Positions 1 through 10,665 of a stretch of DNA of 64,000 nt are shown one piece after another. The notes under the pieces were generated by a model. The model worked only from the letters and a program-made list of their open reading frames with translations. It made no database searches and had not been told where the DNA came from. The DNA is from JACVRW01 sp963739095 (GTDB taxonomy: Bacteria > Actinomycetota > Thermoleophilia > Solirubrobacterales > Thermoleophilaceae). The DNA is taken from contig CAVTZF010000016.1 in assembly GCA_963739095.1 (NCBI GenBank), positions 186,001 through 250,000 on the forward strand, read 5' to 3'. Position numbers and translations under genes: made by a program. How positions within the stretch are numbered: position 1 is the first letter of the stretch; each line of letters opens with the position of its first letter.

Positions 1-396
1 CTGCGCGAGGACCTCGAGGCGCCCGACTGCATCCGCGCCTGCTTCCCCGGCGGCTCGATGACCGGCGCCCCCAAGAAGCGCACGATGGAGATCATCGACG
101 AGCTCGAGCGCGAGCCGCGCGGCGTGTACTCGGGGGCGATCGGGTACCTGGGGCTGAGTGGCGCTTCCGACCTCAACATCGTTATCCGGACGGTCGTCAT
201 GGACGGCGAGTCGACCACGATCGGAACAGGTGGGGCGATCGTCATGCAATCCGACGCCGAGGAGGAGTACATGGAGATCCTGCTGAAGGCGCGCGCTCTC
301 ATCCAGGCGATCGACCGGCGCGCCGACCCGCAGCGCGCCTTCGAAGGCGTCCCCGAAGCGCCGCTCACCGCGGCCGCACCGGACGATGGAAGCTGA
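1..396 (+). CDS. pabB: Para-aminobenzoate synthase component I, C-terminal part (5' truncated)
   Basis: The reading frame is open from base 1 and ends in TGA at 394-396, so only the last 131 residues are here. The chorismate-binding signature PGGSMTGAPKKRTMEIIDEL lies at residues 16-35 of the fragment, followed by RGVYSGAIGYLG and the IRTVV and GTGGAIV blocks typical of this fold. The 'PGGSMTGAPK' form favours PabB (4-amino-4-deoxychorismate synthesis for folate) over TrpE, which usually reads 'SGTVSGAPK'. The last bases overlap the start of the downstream ligase (ATG at 386), so the two genes are probably co-translated. A fused aminodeoxychorismate or anthranilate synthase cannot be excluded without the N-terminus. 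Confidence 0.85.
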   Translation: MREDLEAPDCIRACFPGGSMTGAPKKRTMEIIDELEREPRGVYSGAIGYLGLSGASDLNIVIRTVVMDGESTTIGTGGAIVMQSDAEEEYMEILLKARALIQAIDRRADPQRAFEGVPEAPLTAAAPDDGS

Positions 397-1891
397 GCAG
401 CTGCAGGCAGACGCCCGGGTGGCCCCGGTGACCTCGATGCTCGACGCGGCGGCCGATGCTGGTCGCGGCGGACTCGTCCACGGCCCCGACCGGATCGGCT
501 GGGCCGAGGTGCGCGAGCGTTCCGACCGGCTCGCGCAGGGGCTCGCCTCGACGGGCCTCGGCCGCGGTGACCCCGTGGCGATCGTGTTGCCGAACGTGCC
601 CGAGTTCGTGTTCGCGTTCTTCGCGGTGCTGCGACTCGGTGGAATCGTCGTTCCGCTGAACCCGCAGTTCAAGGACGCCGAGCTCGACTTCCACTTCCGT
701 GAGGCGGGTGTCCGGGCGGTCATCACCGACGAGCGGAGCGCGGGGACCTGTCAGGGGATCGTGGGCGACTGGTCCGACGAGGTGCAGGTCGTCTCGGCGG
801 TGGACGCCCTGATCGACGCCACCTCGGCCGCCGCCGAGGACGCCGGCTCGCCCGACGCCGAGGCGGTTTTCGTGTACTCGTCCGGCTCGACCGGCCGGCC
901 GAAGCGGGTGCCGCGCACGCACCGGCAACTGCGGGTCGAGGCGGACAGCCTGGTGTCGACCGCCGCGATCGGGCCCGAGGACGTCGTCTTCTGCACGATC
1001 CCCCTCTTCCACACGTACGGCATGGGCTGCTGCCTGCTGGCGGCCGTGTGCGCCGGCGCGAGCCTCGTGCTCGCCGAGGACACGCATCCGTTCATCCTCA
1101 GGCGCGACCAGGTGCTGGCCGAGCTGGAACGCGAGCGGGCGACGATCCTGCCGGCCGTGCCGTTCACCTTCCGGATGTTCGCCGAGGCTCCGGGCTCGGC
1201 GGACCTCTCCGCGCTTCGCCTCTGCATCTCCGCCGCAAACGCGCTGCCGCGTTCCACCTTCGACGCGTTCGAGAGCAAGTTTGGCGTCCCGATCCGTCAG
1301 ATGTACGGGTGTACCGAGGCGGGGGCCGTCACGCTGAACCTCGACGAGGATCCGCGTGCCACCGCGACCTCCACGGGCCGCCCGCTCCTTGGTGTCGAGC
1401 TCGCGATCGTCGACGACGCGGGCGAGGAGCTCGAGCTTGGACGCAACGGCGAGGTCGTGATCCGGAGCCCTGCGATGAGCGCCGGCTACGCCGGCATGGA
1501 CGAGCTGAACCGTCAGGTCTTCCGAGAGGTGGGCTTCCTGTCGGGGGACCGCGGCAGGATCGACGAGGACGGCCGGCTGTTCATCACCGGGCGCAAGAAG
1601 CTCCTCATCGACGTCAAGGGCGAGAAGGTCGACCCGATCGAGGTCGAGGACGTGCTCGCCGTGCACCCCAAGGTCGACGAGGTGGTCGTCGTGGGCGTGC
1701 CGAGCGACGTCGCCGGCGAGGAGCTGATCAAGGCCGTCGTCGTTGCAGGGCGCGAGTGTGGGCCGCGCGAGCTGATTCGCTACTGCCGCGAGCGTCTCGC
1801 CGACTACAAGGTGCCCCAGCTTGTGGAGTTTCGCGAGGAGATCCCGCGCAATCCGGCCGGAAAGGTCCTCCGGAAGTACCTGGTTGAGTGA
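386..1891 (+). CDS. AMP-dependent acyl-/aryl-CoA ligase (ANL superfamily)
   Basis: This 501-residue protein has the full adenylate-forming enzyme layout. The phosphate-binding loop YSSGSTGRPKR is near residues 163-173, the adenine-binding motif MYGCTEAGAV near 305, the ribose-binding GDRGRIDEDGRLFITGRKKLLI near 388-410, and the C-terminal catalytic lysine lies in NPAGKVLRK near 490. It should activate a carboxylic acid as an acyl-adenylate and then form the CoA thioester; the substrate cannot be read from sequence. Its ATG overlaps the 3' end of pabB by 11 bases. This suggests one transcript and perhaps an aromatic acid substrate, which is only inference. The length is usual for 4-coumarate-CoA ligase-type enzymes. 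Confidence 0.88.
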   Translation: MEAEQLQADARVAPVTSMLDAAADAGRGGLVHGPDRIGWAEVRERSDRLAQGLASTGLGRGDPVAIVLPNVPEFVFAFFAVLRLGGIVVPLNPQFKDAELDFHFREAGVRAVITDERSAGTCQGIVGDWSDEVQVVSAVDALIDATSAAAEDAGSPDAEAVFVYSSGSTGRPKRVPRTHRQLRVEADSLVSTAAIGPEDVVFCTIPLFHTYGMGCCLLAAVCAGASLVLAEDTHPFILRRDQVLAELERERATILPAVPFTFRMFAEAPGSADLSALRLCISAANALPRSTFDAFESKFGVPIRQMYGCTEAGAVTLNLDEDPRATATSTGRPLLGVELAIVDDAGEELELGRNGEVVIRSPAMSAGYAGMDELNRQVFREVGFLSGDRGRIDEDGRLFITGRKKLLIDVKGEKVDPIEVEDVLAVHPKVDEVVVVGVPSDVAGEELIKAVVVAGRECGPRELIRYCRERLADYKVPQLVEFREEIPRNPAGKVLRKYLVE

Positions 1892-1914
1892 CTCCGCGTG
1901 GTAATGGCTAGCAT
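1884..1914 (+). promoter_or_regulatory. Candidate promoter for a leaderless coiled-coil gene
   Basis: A -35-like TTGAGT (1884-1889) and a -10-like TAGCAT (1909-1914) are separated by 19 bases. The -10 ends 7 bases before the ATG at 1922, the spacing expected when transcription starts at the start codon. No clear Shine-Dalgarno sequence precedes the ATG. The -35 overlaps the end of the ligase gene. Confidence 0.35.
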
Positions 1915-1921
1915 GGCGGGG

Positions 1922-2389
1922 ATGCCTGACATGCGGCCCGACGCACCGCGGTATCTGCGCGAGCAGGATGCACCGGCCGCGGATGTGCGGTCGAACGTCG
2001 ATGTCCAGGAGCTGCTGACCAGGCTGTCGGAGCGGACCGAGGAGCTGGCCGAGGCGAAGGTGCAGCAGAAGGCCGCCGAGTCCGAGCTGAGGCGCATGAC
2101 ACGGCAGGTGAGCGCGCAGCGCAAGGCGCACGACGAGACGAGTCAGCGACTCGAGACGGATCGCCGTGAGCTCGAGGAGGAACGCGACCAGGTTGCGGCA
2201 GAACGCCGCGAGCTCGAAGCTGAGGTAGCACGCGAGCTTGAGGCGCGGGCCGAGCTCGAGGCGGAGCTCGAGCAGACAACGGAGCGCGTCGCCGCGCTCC
2301 AGCGCCGGCTTCAGATCGCCTGGACCGAGCTCCAGCGGACGGAGCCCGAGACCGACGAGCGGCGCTGGTGGAACAGGCGCGGGTCCTGA
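1922..2389 (+). CDS. Small coiled-coil protein (paralogue A)
   Basis: The product is a 155-residue soluble protein made mostly of one long coiled coil (about residues 25-140), rich in Glu, Arg and Leu with clear heptads. It ends in a short basic tail containing RRWWNRRGS. There is no signal peptide or membrane segment. I chose ATG 1922 because a TAGCAT -10 box lies 7 bases upstream; in-frame GTG 1898, ATG 1904 and ATG 1913 are alternatives. It resembles the protein at 2838-3335 in length, coiled-coil content, a C-terminal Trp-Glu-rich heptad (AWTELQ here, VWAEAQ there) and a basic tail. No function is known to me; a cytoskeletal or scaffold role is possible. Confidence 0.6.
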   Translation: MPDMRPDAPRYLREQDAPAADVRSNVDVQELLTRLSERTEELAEAKVQQKAAESELRRMTRQVSAQRKAHDETSQRLETDRRELEEERDQVAAERRELEAEVARELEARAELEAELEQTTERVAALQRRLQIAWTELQRTEPETDERRWWNRRGS

Positions 2390-2398
2390 GTCGCCGGC

Positions 2399-2758
2399 GT
2401 GTCCTCGACTCAGACCAAGGCTCAGATCGCCCGCGCCGTCGAGCGGCTGCAGGACGAGGTGCCGTCGCTGCGGCAGCTCAAGCTCGTGGTCAAGGTGCAG
2501 CTGCACGCCCGCGGCGGGGACGCGCCGATCTGGCGCGTCGAGCTGCCGGGGCCGAAGATCGACCGCGACCCCGCGGGCGACGCCCGCATCGACGTGTCGG
2601 TGTCGCGCCCGCAGTTCAACGAGCTGGCCGAGGACGGCCGCCTGCGCGACTGGGCGCGGGCATACGAGCTCGGGCATGTGCGCGTGGCCGGCGACTCGGC
2701 GGTGCTTAAGCTGCTCGCGAACGTCTTGCAGCGCCAGCTGGCGCGGACGCGGGCCTGA
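2399..2758 (+). CDS. Small SCP2-like (sterol-carrier-fold) protein
   Basis: The product is 119 residues long, starting at GTG 2399, ten bases after the preceding gene. The second half has the usual ending of SCP2-like domains: a strand pair (residues about 60-70, ARIDVSVSR), a helix, then GHVRVAGDSAVLKLL and a final helix. This fold binds lipids or other hydrophobic ligands. The fit is by pattern only and the N-terminal half is not distinctive. It sits between two related coiled-coil genes on the same strand, so the three may form one unit. There is no signal peptide, so it should be cytoplasmic. Confidence 0.5.
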   Translation: MSSTQTKAQIARAVERLQDEVPSLRQLKLVVKVQLHARGGDAPIWRVELPGPKIDRDPAGDARIDVSVSRPQFNELAEDGRLRDWARAYELGHVRVAGDSAVLKLLANVLQRQLARTRA

Positions 2759-2837
2759 AGTTCGCACTATGCGGGCTGTTCGCGCCGGAGTTGCGGCCTT
2801 CCGCCTCTGCCCTGGGTAGGGTCAGGGCATCGCGGAG

Positions 2838-3335
2838 ATGAACCCACCGGCAGGGGGCGACCGCCGTACCGTGCAGGCTCGGAACGGTCAGACTCGCCAG
2901 AAGAACGGCCGCTTCGCGCGCCGAGACGGCGCCGAGGATGTGACCGTGAGCGGCGCCGAGCTGCTCGATCGCCTCGAGCGCCAGGCCGGCGAGCTCGGCG
3001 GAGCGCAGGAGCGCATCGGCGAGCTCGAGCGGACGCTCGCAGAGGCGCGCGAGGGCGGCATCAAGGCAGCCACGGCGCTGAAGGCAGAGCGCCGCCTGCG
3101 TCTGGCTGCCGAGGCGTCACTCGGCCGGATGACCCAGGAGCGCGACGAGCTGTCGGGGACGTTTGCGGAGCAGCGCGCGGCGGTCGCACAGCTCGAGGAG
3201 GAGCTCCGCGCCGCGAACCTCCAGGCTGAGATGCTCGACGAGCGCATGCGCGCCGTCTGGGCGGAGGCGCAGGCCGGCGAGGGCGAGCGCGGCCAGAAGC
3301 GCGGCCTGCGCCGGCTGACCCGCGGCGACGGCTAG
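2838..3335 (+). CDS. Small coiled-coil protein (paralogue B)
   Basis: This 165-residue protein starts at ATG 2838 (upstream GGAGATG). It has a polar, Arg/Asn/Gln-rich N-terminus of about 35 residues, a continuous coiled coil from about residue 38 to 145, and a basic C-terminus (RGLRRLTRGDG). It shares its architecture and last heptads with the protein at 1922-2389, so the two look like diverged duplicates flanking the SCP2-like gene. It has no membrane segment and no enzymatic motif. I do not recognise a family. Confidence 0.6.
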   Translation: MNPPAGGDRRTVQARNGQTRQKNGRFARRDGAEDVTVSGAELLDRLERQAGELGGAQERIGELERTLAEAREGGIKAATALKAERRLRLAAEASLGRMTQERDELSGTFAEQRAAVAQLEEELRAANLQAEMLDERMRAVWAEAQAGEGERGQKRGLRRLTRGDG

Positions 3336-3394
3336 CGCGCGGCCGATCAGGAATCGAGAAGCGCTGGTCATGGGCCGCAACTAGCCTGAGCGCC

Positions 3395-5794
<2,400 letters not shown>

Positions 5795-5807
5795 GCCGTC
5801 CGCTGCA

Positions 5808-6071
5808 CTAGCTCCGCTCGAGCGCCGCGCCGCCGTCGTACAGCTTCACCACGCGCACCGCTCCCGGGGGCGCAGCGTCGAGGCAGAGCTCACAGAGGAC
5901 GCACTCGTCGAGGTTCGCCCGGACGATCTCGACGCCGCCGTCACCCGCCGCGAAGATGTCCACGGGGCAGGCCTCCTCGAGCTTCTTCGCGAGCTCGGCG
6001 TCGCTGCGCGCGGCGTCTGAGACCTCGACGTCGATGAAGATGCCGTGCTTCTCGCCGGGCTCGATGCTCAT
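5808..6071 (-). CDS. FixX-like ferredoxin (one 4Fe-4S cluster)
   Basis: This 87-residue acidic protein has a Cys-Pro at residues 35-36 (EACPVDIF) and a later CVLCELC at 57-63. FixX-type ferredoxins use this order, CP first and CxxCxxC second. The usual fourth cysteine of a CxxCxxCxxxCP motif is replaced by Ala (CLDAAP), so the four available cysteines suit one 4Fe-4S cluster and not two. The start ATG 6071 overlaps the stop of the CoA-ligase alpha subunit by ATGA, showing co-translation. It could carry electrons for an oxidoreductase encoded elsewhere. Its link to a CoA ligase is unusual and unexplained. Confidence 0.75.
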   Translation of the reverse strand: MSIEPGEKHGIFIDVEVSDAARSDAELAKKLEEACPVDIFAAGDGGVEIVRANLDECVLCELCLDAAPPGAVRVVKLYDGGAALERS

Positions 6072-7027
6072 GCCGTGACACCAGGTCCGGGCGCACCCGG
6101 CCGAGCCGGCTGCTTGCGGCTTGCGATCCGCTCCTTGACGAGGTCCGGGATCTGGGCGATCTCCTCGGCGACCACGATGCCGGCTGCCGACAGGCGCGCG
6201 ATCTTCTCGCTCGCCGTGTCCTCCTTGCCCTCGACGATCGTGCCGGCGTGGCCGAAGGTCATGCCCGGCATCTCGTCCATGAAGCGACCGGCCATGAACG
6301 CCACGATCGGCAGGCGCGAGTCGTTCTCGGCGACCCAGCGCGCCAGCTCGGCCTCCATGCGGCCGCCGGGCTCGGTGTAGATCACGATGGCCTGCGTCTG
6401 CTCGTCGGCCTCGAACAGCGGCATCAGCTCCGCGTAGCTCGACCCGATGATCGCGTCGCCGCCGATCGAGACGGCCGTGGACTGGCCGAGCCCGGCCGCG
6501 CTCAGGGTCGAGGACATCTCCGTGGTCATGCCGCCGGAGCGGGAGATCACGCCCACCGGGCCGCGCGAGTAGGCCTTGGCCGCGTCGCGGGCCGGGCCGC
6601 CGATGCCGCCCATCTTGATGACCTCCGGGACGATGATCCCGAGGCAGTTCGGGCCGATGATGCGCGCCCCGCGGAGCGCGGCCAGCTCGACCATCTGGGC
6701 GACGTCGCCGCGGGGGATGCGCTCCGTCACGATCACGATCAGCTTGACGCCGTTCTCGATCGCCTCGAAGACGGCGTCCTTCGTGAACGCGGGCGGCACC
6801 GTCACGACGGAGCCGTCGATCCGCCCGCCGTGGTGCTCGACCGCCTGCGCGACGGTGTCGAACACCGGCACGCCGTGGACGTCGCGGCCCTTGCGGCCCG
6901 GCGTCACGCCGCCGACGATCTTGGCCCCGGCGCCGTAGTCGAGGCACTCGCGCGTCAGGTTCACGGCCTCGCGGCCGGTGATGCCCTGAACGATGAAGGT
7001 GGTGTCGGGATCGATCAGGATCGACAT
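6068..7027 (-). CDS. CoA ligase alpha subunit (SucD-like; succinate- or malate-CoA ligase)
   Basis: The 319-residue protein starts MSILIDPDTTF. It has a CoA-binding Rossmann domain (IVQGITGREA, residues 9-18, and GGVTPGRKG near 38) and a ligase-CoA domain. The phosphohistidine loop FGHAGTIVEGKEDTASEK is near residue 257, with the active His in GHAG. This fits succinyl-CoA synthetase alpha, malate thiokinase MtkB and related subunits; sequence alone does not settle the substrate. Malyl-CoA lyase 4 kb away makes malate-CoA ligase a real option. Translation may be coupled: a GGAGG at the end of the beta gene precedes an ATG-GGA-GCG-GCG-GCC-TGA minigene (7027-7044) whose stop overlaps this ATG. 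Confidence 0.85.
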   Translation of the reverse strand: MSILIDPDTTFIVQGITGREAVNLTRECLDYGAGAKIVGGVTPGRKGRDVHGVPVFDTVAQAVEHHGGRIDGSVVTVPPAFTKDAVFEAIENGVKLIVIVTERIPRGDVAQMVELAALRGARIIGPNCLGIIVPEVIKMGGIGGPARDAAKAYSRGPVGVISRSGGMTTEMSSTLSAAGLGQSTAVSIGGDAIIGSSYAELMPLFEADEQTQAIVIYTEPGGRMEAELARWVAENDSRLPIVAFMAGRFMDEMPGMTFGHAGTIVEGKEDTASEKIARLSAAGIVVAEEIAQIPDLVKERIASRKQPARPGAPGPGVTA

Positions 7028-7046
7028 CAGGCCGCCGCTCCCATGA

Positions 7047-8321
7047 TTACCTCCGCGGGGCATCCAGCCCCGCGTCTTGAGAATGTTGATCGGCCTCCGG
7101 CCGCTCTAGATCGGGCGGGCTTTGCCCGCCCTTCTCCACGGCGCGCCTGGCCGCCTCGTGCATCGACACCGAGCGGTCGCAGTACTCGACCCCGTACTTG
7201 TCGAGGATCTTGAAGCCCTGCTCCTCCCAGGCACCCGGGATGCGGAAGATCGCGATCTTCTCGGCCGGGTCGTAGCCGAGCTCGAGGCAGGCCTTGATCA
7301 CGCCACGGGCAACGATGTCGACCCTCGTGTTGGAGACGATCGACATCATCACGGCGATCTTGTCGACGCCCGGCTTCTGCAGCACGAGCTTCGCTAGCCC
7401 GCACGCCTTGCGCACGGACGGGTTGCCGCCGATCTCGCAGTAGTTGGCGGGCCGGCCGCCGTGAGCGCGCACGGCGTCGAACAGGGTCAGCGAGCCGCCG
7501 CCGGCGCCGATCACGAGCCCGAGGTCGCCGTCGAACTCGGTGACGTTGCCGGCGACGCCGCGATGGTCCATCGCGTCGACCTCCTCGCCGGCCAGCTCGA
7601 ACGCGGTGGGCTCGCGCGCCTGGCGCGTCTCCTCGTCCCCGACGCCGAGCTCCTGCAGGAGCGCGCGCTGGCGCGGGCGGGCCTCATTCTCCATGTCCAT
7701 GTGCGCGTCGAGGGCGACGAACGAGCCGTCCTCGAGCTCGCCCAGCGGGTTGATCTCGGCGAGCGTCATGTCGCGCTCGATGAACAGCTGCGCGAGCCGG
7801 GTGAGGATCGGGGTGATGCGGGTGAGCTGGCGCCCCGTGACGCCGGTGGAGGCGACCACTTCCTTGGCCATGAAGTCGCTGAACGGCTGAATCGTCGAGA
7901 AGTGCCGGCGCCCGACCTTGTCTGGCTGCTCCTCGGCGACCTGCTCGATGTCGATCCCGCCGACGGGCGAGAAGATCATCACGGGGAGCTTGCGCAGCCC
8001 GTCCCAGACGACGCCCGCGTAGTACTCCTGCTTCAGCTCCGCCTTGGGGTCGACGAGCACGCCACGCGGCATGTGGCCGCCGATCTCGAGCTGCAGGATC
8101 GCCTCGGCGTGGTCGGCGGCCTCGTCCGGGCTGTCGGCGAACTTGACCCCGCCCGCCTTCATGCGGCCCCCGGTCAGGACCTGGGACTTGATCACCGTCG
8201 GACCGCCGATCCGGTGCGCTGTCTCACGCGCCTCCTGGGCCGTGGTCGCGAAGCCGAAATCGGTGACCGGGATACCGGCGCGCTTGACGATCTCGCGCGC
8301 CTCATACTCGAAGAACCGCAT
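7047..8321 (-). CDS. CoA ligase beta subunit (SucC-like ATP-grasp)
   Basis: This 424-residue protein has an N-terminal ATP-grasp domain (FFEYEAREIVKRAGIP, then VIKSQVLTGGRMKAGGVKFA near 44-63; the metal-binding EINPL near 191) and a C-terminal CoA-ligase domain (GLVIGAGGGSLTLFD near 270, YCEIGGNPS near 295). It pairs with the alpha subunit immediately downstream. It is some 35 residues longer than typical SucC, mostly in an acidic/polar C-terminal tail. The reaction would be nucleotide-driven CoA thioester formation from a dicarboxylate, or the reverse. The odd spacing of the N-terminal blocks suggests it is not the standard TCA-cycle enzyme, and malate is an alternative substrate. Confidence 0.82.
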   Translation of the reverse strand: MRFFEYEAREIVKRAGIPVTDFGFATTAQEARETAHRIGGPTVIKSQVLTGGRMKAGGVKFADSPDEAADHAEAILQLEIGGHMPRGVLVDPKAELKQEYYAGVVWDGLRKLPVMIFSPVGGIDIEQVAEEQPDKVGRRHFSTIQPFSDFMAKEVVASTGVTGRQLTRITPILTRLAQLFIERDMTLAEINPLGELEDGSFVALDAHMDMENEARPRQRALLQELGVGDEETRQAREPTAFELAGEEVDAMDHRGVAGNVTEFDGDLGLVIGAGGGSLTLFDAVRAHGGRPANYCEIGGNPSVRKACGLAKLVLQKPGVDKIAVMMSIVSNTRVDIVARGVIKACLELGYDPAEKIAIFRIPGAWEEQGFKILDKYGVEYCDRSVSMHEAARRAVEKGGQSPPDLERPEADQHSQDAGLDAPRR

Positions 8322-8345
8322 GAGGGGCGGGAAATCTATCGATGG

Positions 8346-9716
8346 TCAGGCCGCGGCGACGCTCCTCACGGGGGACGGGAGGTCCGGCAGGAGCTCAGGA
8401 GAGCCCAGCGGCCGGTACTCGTCGCGCTCCGGCACGTGCTGGTAGCGCGCCCGCGGGCCGCAGGCGGCGATCTCCGTGACGGCGCAGACGAGACGGTCGA
8501 CGTCGGCGCGTGAACTGCCCAGGCCGATGCTGGCCCGGACGGCTCCCGGCAGTCGCAGACGACGACCCGCACGTAGCGCCGATACGAGCCGCGCGACCTC
8601 GGAGTCGGAGATCCCCAGGAGCCGCATGATCAGAGGCTGTGCGCAGAAGCAGCCGTTGCGGACCCCGATCGCGTGCTCGGCGCTCAGCACGGTGGCGAGC
8701 AGCGGATGCCGGTAGCCGGCGAGGTTGAATGCCACGACGCCGACGCGGTCGACGCTGCCGGCCGGCCAGAGCGCGAGCGTCTCGATGCCGGGGACTGCCG
8801 AGAGGCCCTCGTGTAGCCGCGCGAAGAGCGCGCGCTCGGCCTCGGCGATGCGCTCCATTCCGAGCTCCGACAGGCGGCGGCACGCCGCCGCGAGCGCGAC
8901 GACGCCGAGCACGTTCGGCGAGCCCGCCTCGTGACGGTCGGGCGCCTCGGCCCAGACGACGTCGTCGAGCGTGACCCACTTGATCGCTCCGCCGCCCTGC
9001 AGCAGCGGCAGCTCCTCGAGCAGTCCGGCGTCGCCGACGAGCGCGCCCGCGCCGAAGGGCGCGTACAGCTTGTGGCCCGACAGCGCCAGGAAGTCGATGC
9101 CGGCAGCGGTCATGTCGATCGGGCGGTGGGGGGCGAGCTGGGCGGCGTCCACGAACAGCCGCGCACCGTGGCGGTGGGCGAGCGCGGCCATCTCGGCCAG
9201 CGGCGGGATCTCCCCTGTGACGTTCGATGCCCCGGTCAGCGCCACGAGGTCGATTGGCGGGCTCGCAGCTTGCAACTCGTCCTCACAGGCGACGAGGAGC
9301 TCGTCGGCCGAGCGCGTAAACGGGAGGGTGCGGACGTTGTGGCGCCGCCAGGGCAGCATGTTGGAGTGGTGCTCCAGCGGTGTCGTGAGCACGCTCGACC
9401 CCGCGGGCAGCCCCGCCGCGAGCACGTTGATCGCCTCGGTCGTGTTGCGGACGAAGACAACCGTGTCGCCGGCGCGGCCGCCGACGAAGCGGGCGACGGC
9501 GTCGCGCGCGCCCTCGAAGGCGGCGGTCGCCACCTGTGACTTCAATCCGCTGCCTCGGTGGACGCTGCTGTACCACGGCATGAACTGCTCGACGGCCTCC
9601 CAGACCTCGACCAGGGCGGACGTGCTCGCCGCGTTGTCGAGGTTCGCGTAGCGGCGCATCCGGCCGTCGACGCAAGGGACCTCGGTGTCAGAGCCGACCA
9701 GCCGTGCGTGTCGCAT
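8346..9716 (-). CDS. PLP-dependent class V aminotransferase (cysteine desulfurase-like)
   Basis: The 456-residue protein (ATG 9716; GTG/ATG starts further upstream exist) has the fold-type I layout of SufS/CsdA. LDNAAST is near residue 26, the TTPLEHHSNMLPW block near 115, the cofactor lysine in LSGHKLYAPFG near 215, and a Cys-containing RNGCFCAQP near 354 at the position of the catalytic cysteine. It may mobilise sulfur from cysteine or act on another amino acid. The cysteine lies in 'GCFC' and the C-terminal 60 residues diverge from SufS, so a house-keeping role is unproven. It has no suf or isc partner nearby and sits between the CoA ligase and a transporter on the same strand. Confidence 0.78.
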   Translation of the reverse strand: MRHARLVGSDTEVPCVDGRMRRYANLDNAASTSALVEVWEAVEQFMPWYSSVHRGSGLKSQVATAAFEGARDAVARFVGGRAGDTVVFVRNTTEAINVLAAGLPAGSSVLTTPLEHHSNMLPWRRHNVRTLPFTRSADELLVACEDELQAASPPIDLVALTGASNVTGEIPPLAEMAALAHRHGARLFVDAAQLAPHRPIDMTAAGIDFLALSGHKLYAPFGAGALVGDAGLLEELPLLQGGGAIKWVTLDDVVWAEAPDRHEAGSPNVLGVVALAAACRRLSELGMERIAEAERALFARLHEGLSAVPGIETLALWPAGSVDRVGVVAFNLAGYRHPLLATVLSAEHAIGVRNGCFCAQPLIMRLLGISDSEVARLVSALRAGRRLRLPGAVRASIGLGSSRADVDRLVCAVTEIAACGPRARYQHVPERDEYRPLGSPELLPDLPSPVRSVAAA

Positions 9717-9774
9717 ACAGCGACCGTAGGTCTCCCCGGTGCGATTCGCATCGTGGGCGACCACGAACCGGTCG

Positions 9775-10653
9775 CTAGGCCGGCATCGGGGCCTTCGTGG
9801 GGACCACCTTGTTCGTCTCCTTGCTCGACTGCGAGCCGGACAGGAAGACGAGGCCGGCGATCATCACCGCAAAACCGGCCAGCGCGACCGCGCCGCCGAT
9901 GAACGTGTCGTGCAGCGACTCGTCGAAGGCGAAGACGCCGAGCGCCACGCTCACGACTGGATCCAGCGACATCTGAGTCGCCGCGGCGGGCGCCAGCGCG
10001 CCCGTTTGCAGCGCCTGGGAGCTCAGCGTCATGCTCACCCAGCCGACCGCGATCAGCGCATACAGCTGCCAGTGAATGAAGATGTCGAGGATGCCGTCGC
10101 CGAGCTGGTCGGCGACGCCCTTCGTCAGCACCGCGCTGAGTGCGAACAGGATGCCCGCCGCGCTGCCGAGGAGCGACGCTTTGATGCCCGGCGAGCGCCC
10201 GCGGGCGACCAGCGCCAGGGCCCCCGAGGCCGCCAGGCAGATCGCGCCCGAGACGATCCAGACGCTCAGCTCCGGGTTGTCCACCCCGCCGGTCGGGTTC
10301 GCCACCACGACGAACGAGGCGACGCCGCCGACCACCGCGGCGGCCCCCACGATCTCACGGCGCGTCAGCCGGCGGTGGTCCAGCCTCGCCCCCAAGGGCA
10401 GCGCGAACACCACGGCCGTCGCGAGCAGCGGCTGCACGACCACGATGCGCCCGATGGCGAGTGCGACCGCCTGCCCGGCGAAGCCGAGGGCGTCGGCTGC
10501 GATCCCGGCGAGCCAGACGGGCTGCTTCGCGAGCCGCACCAGCAGGCCCGCCTTCATGGCCTCCTCGTCCGGCACCTGCATCGCCGCACGCTGCTGAAGC
10601 ACGGTGCCGACCCCGAAGCAGAGGGCGGCGGCGAGAGCCAGGACGATGTCCAT
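9775..10653 (-). CDS. DMT-superfamily membrane protein (EamA/NIPA-like)
   Basis: This 292-residue integral membrane protein has about nine or ten hydrophobic segments beginning at the N-terminus (MDIVLALAAALCFGVGTVLQQ). The two-fold repeated pattern, with a second half starting near LLGSAAGILFALSAVL, is that of the drug/metabolite transporter superfamily. The polar tail SQSSKETNKVV should face the cytoplasm. The substrate is unknown; the FGVGTVLQQRAA start recalls NIPA-like/DMT proteins of actinobacteria. It lies 12 bases downstream of the malyl-CoA lyase stop on the same strand and may share its transcript. Confidence 0.75.
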   Translation of the reverse strand: MDIVLALAAALCFGVGTVLQQRAAMQVPDEEAMKAGLLVRLAKQPVWLAGIAADALGFAGQAVALAIGRIVVVQPLLATAVVFALPLGARLDHRRLTRREIVGAAAVVGGVASFVVVANPTGGVDNPELSVWIVSGAICLAASGALALVARGRSPGIKASLLGSAAGILFALSAVLTKGVADQLGDGILDIFIHWQLYALIAVGWVSMTLSSQALQTGALAPAAATQMSLDPVVSVALGVFAFDESLHDTFIGGAVALAGFAVMIAGLVFLSGSQSSKETNKVVPTKAPMPA

Positions 10654-10665
10654 GATGCGCGACCG

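Noticed and set aside
365..2767. An 800-residue open frame on the minus strand covering the ligase and coiled-coil genes
   Set aside because: It is antisense to genes with full motifs and shows His/Arg/Val-rich shadow composition of high-GC DNA, without any recognisable domain.
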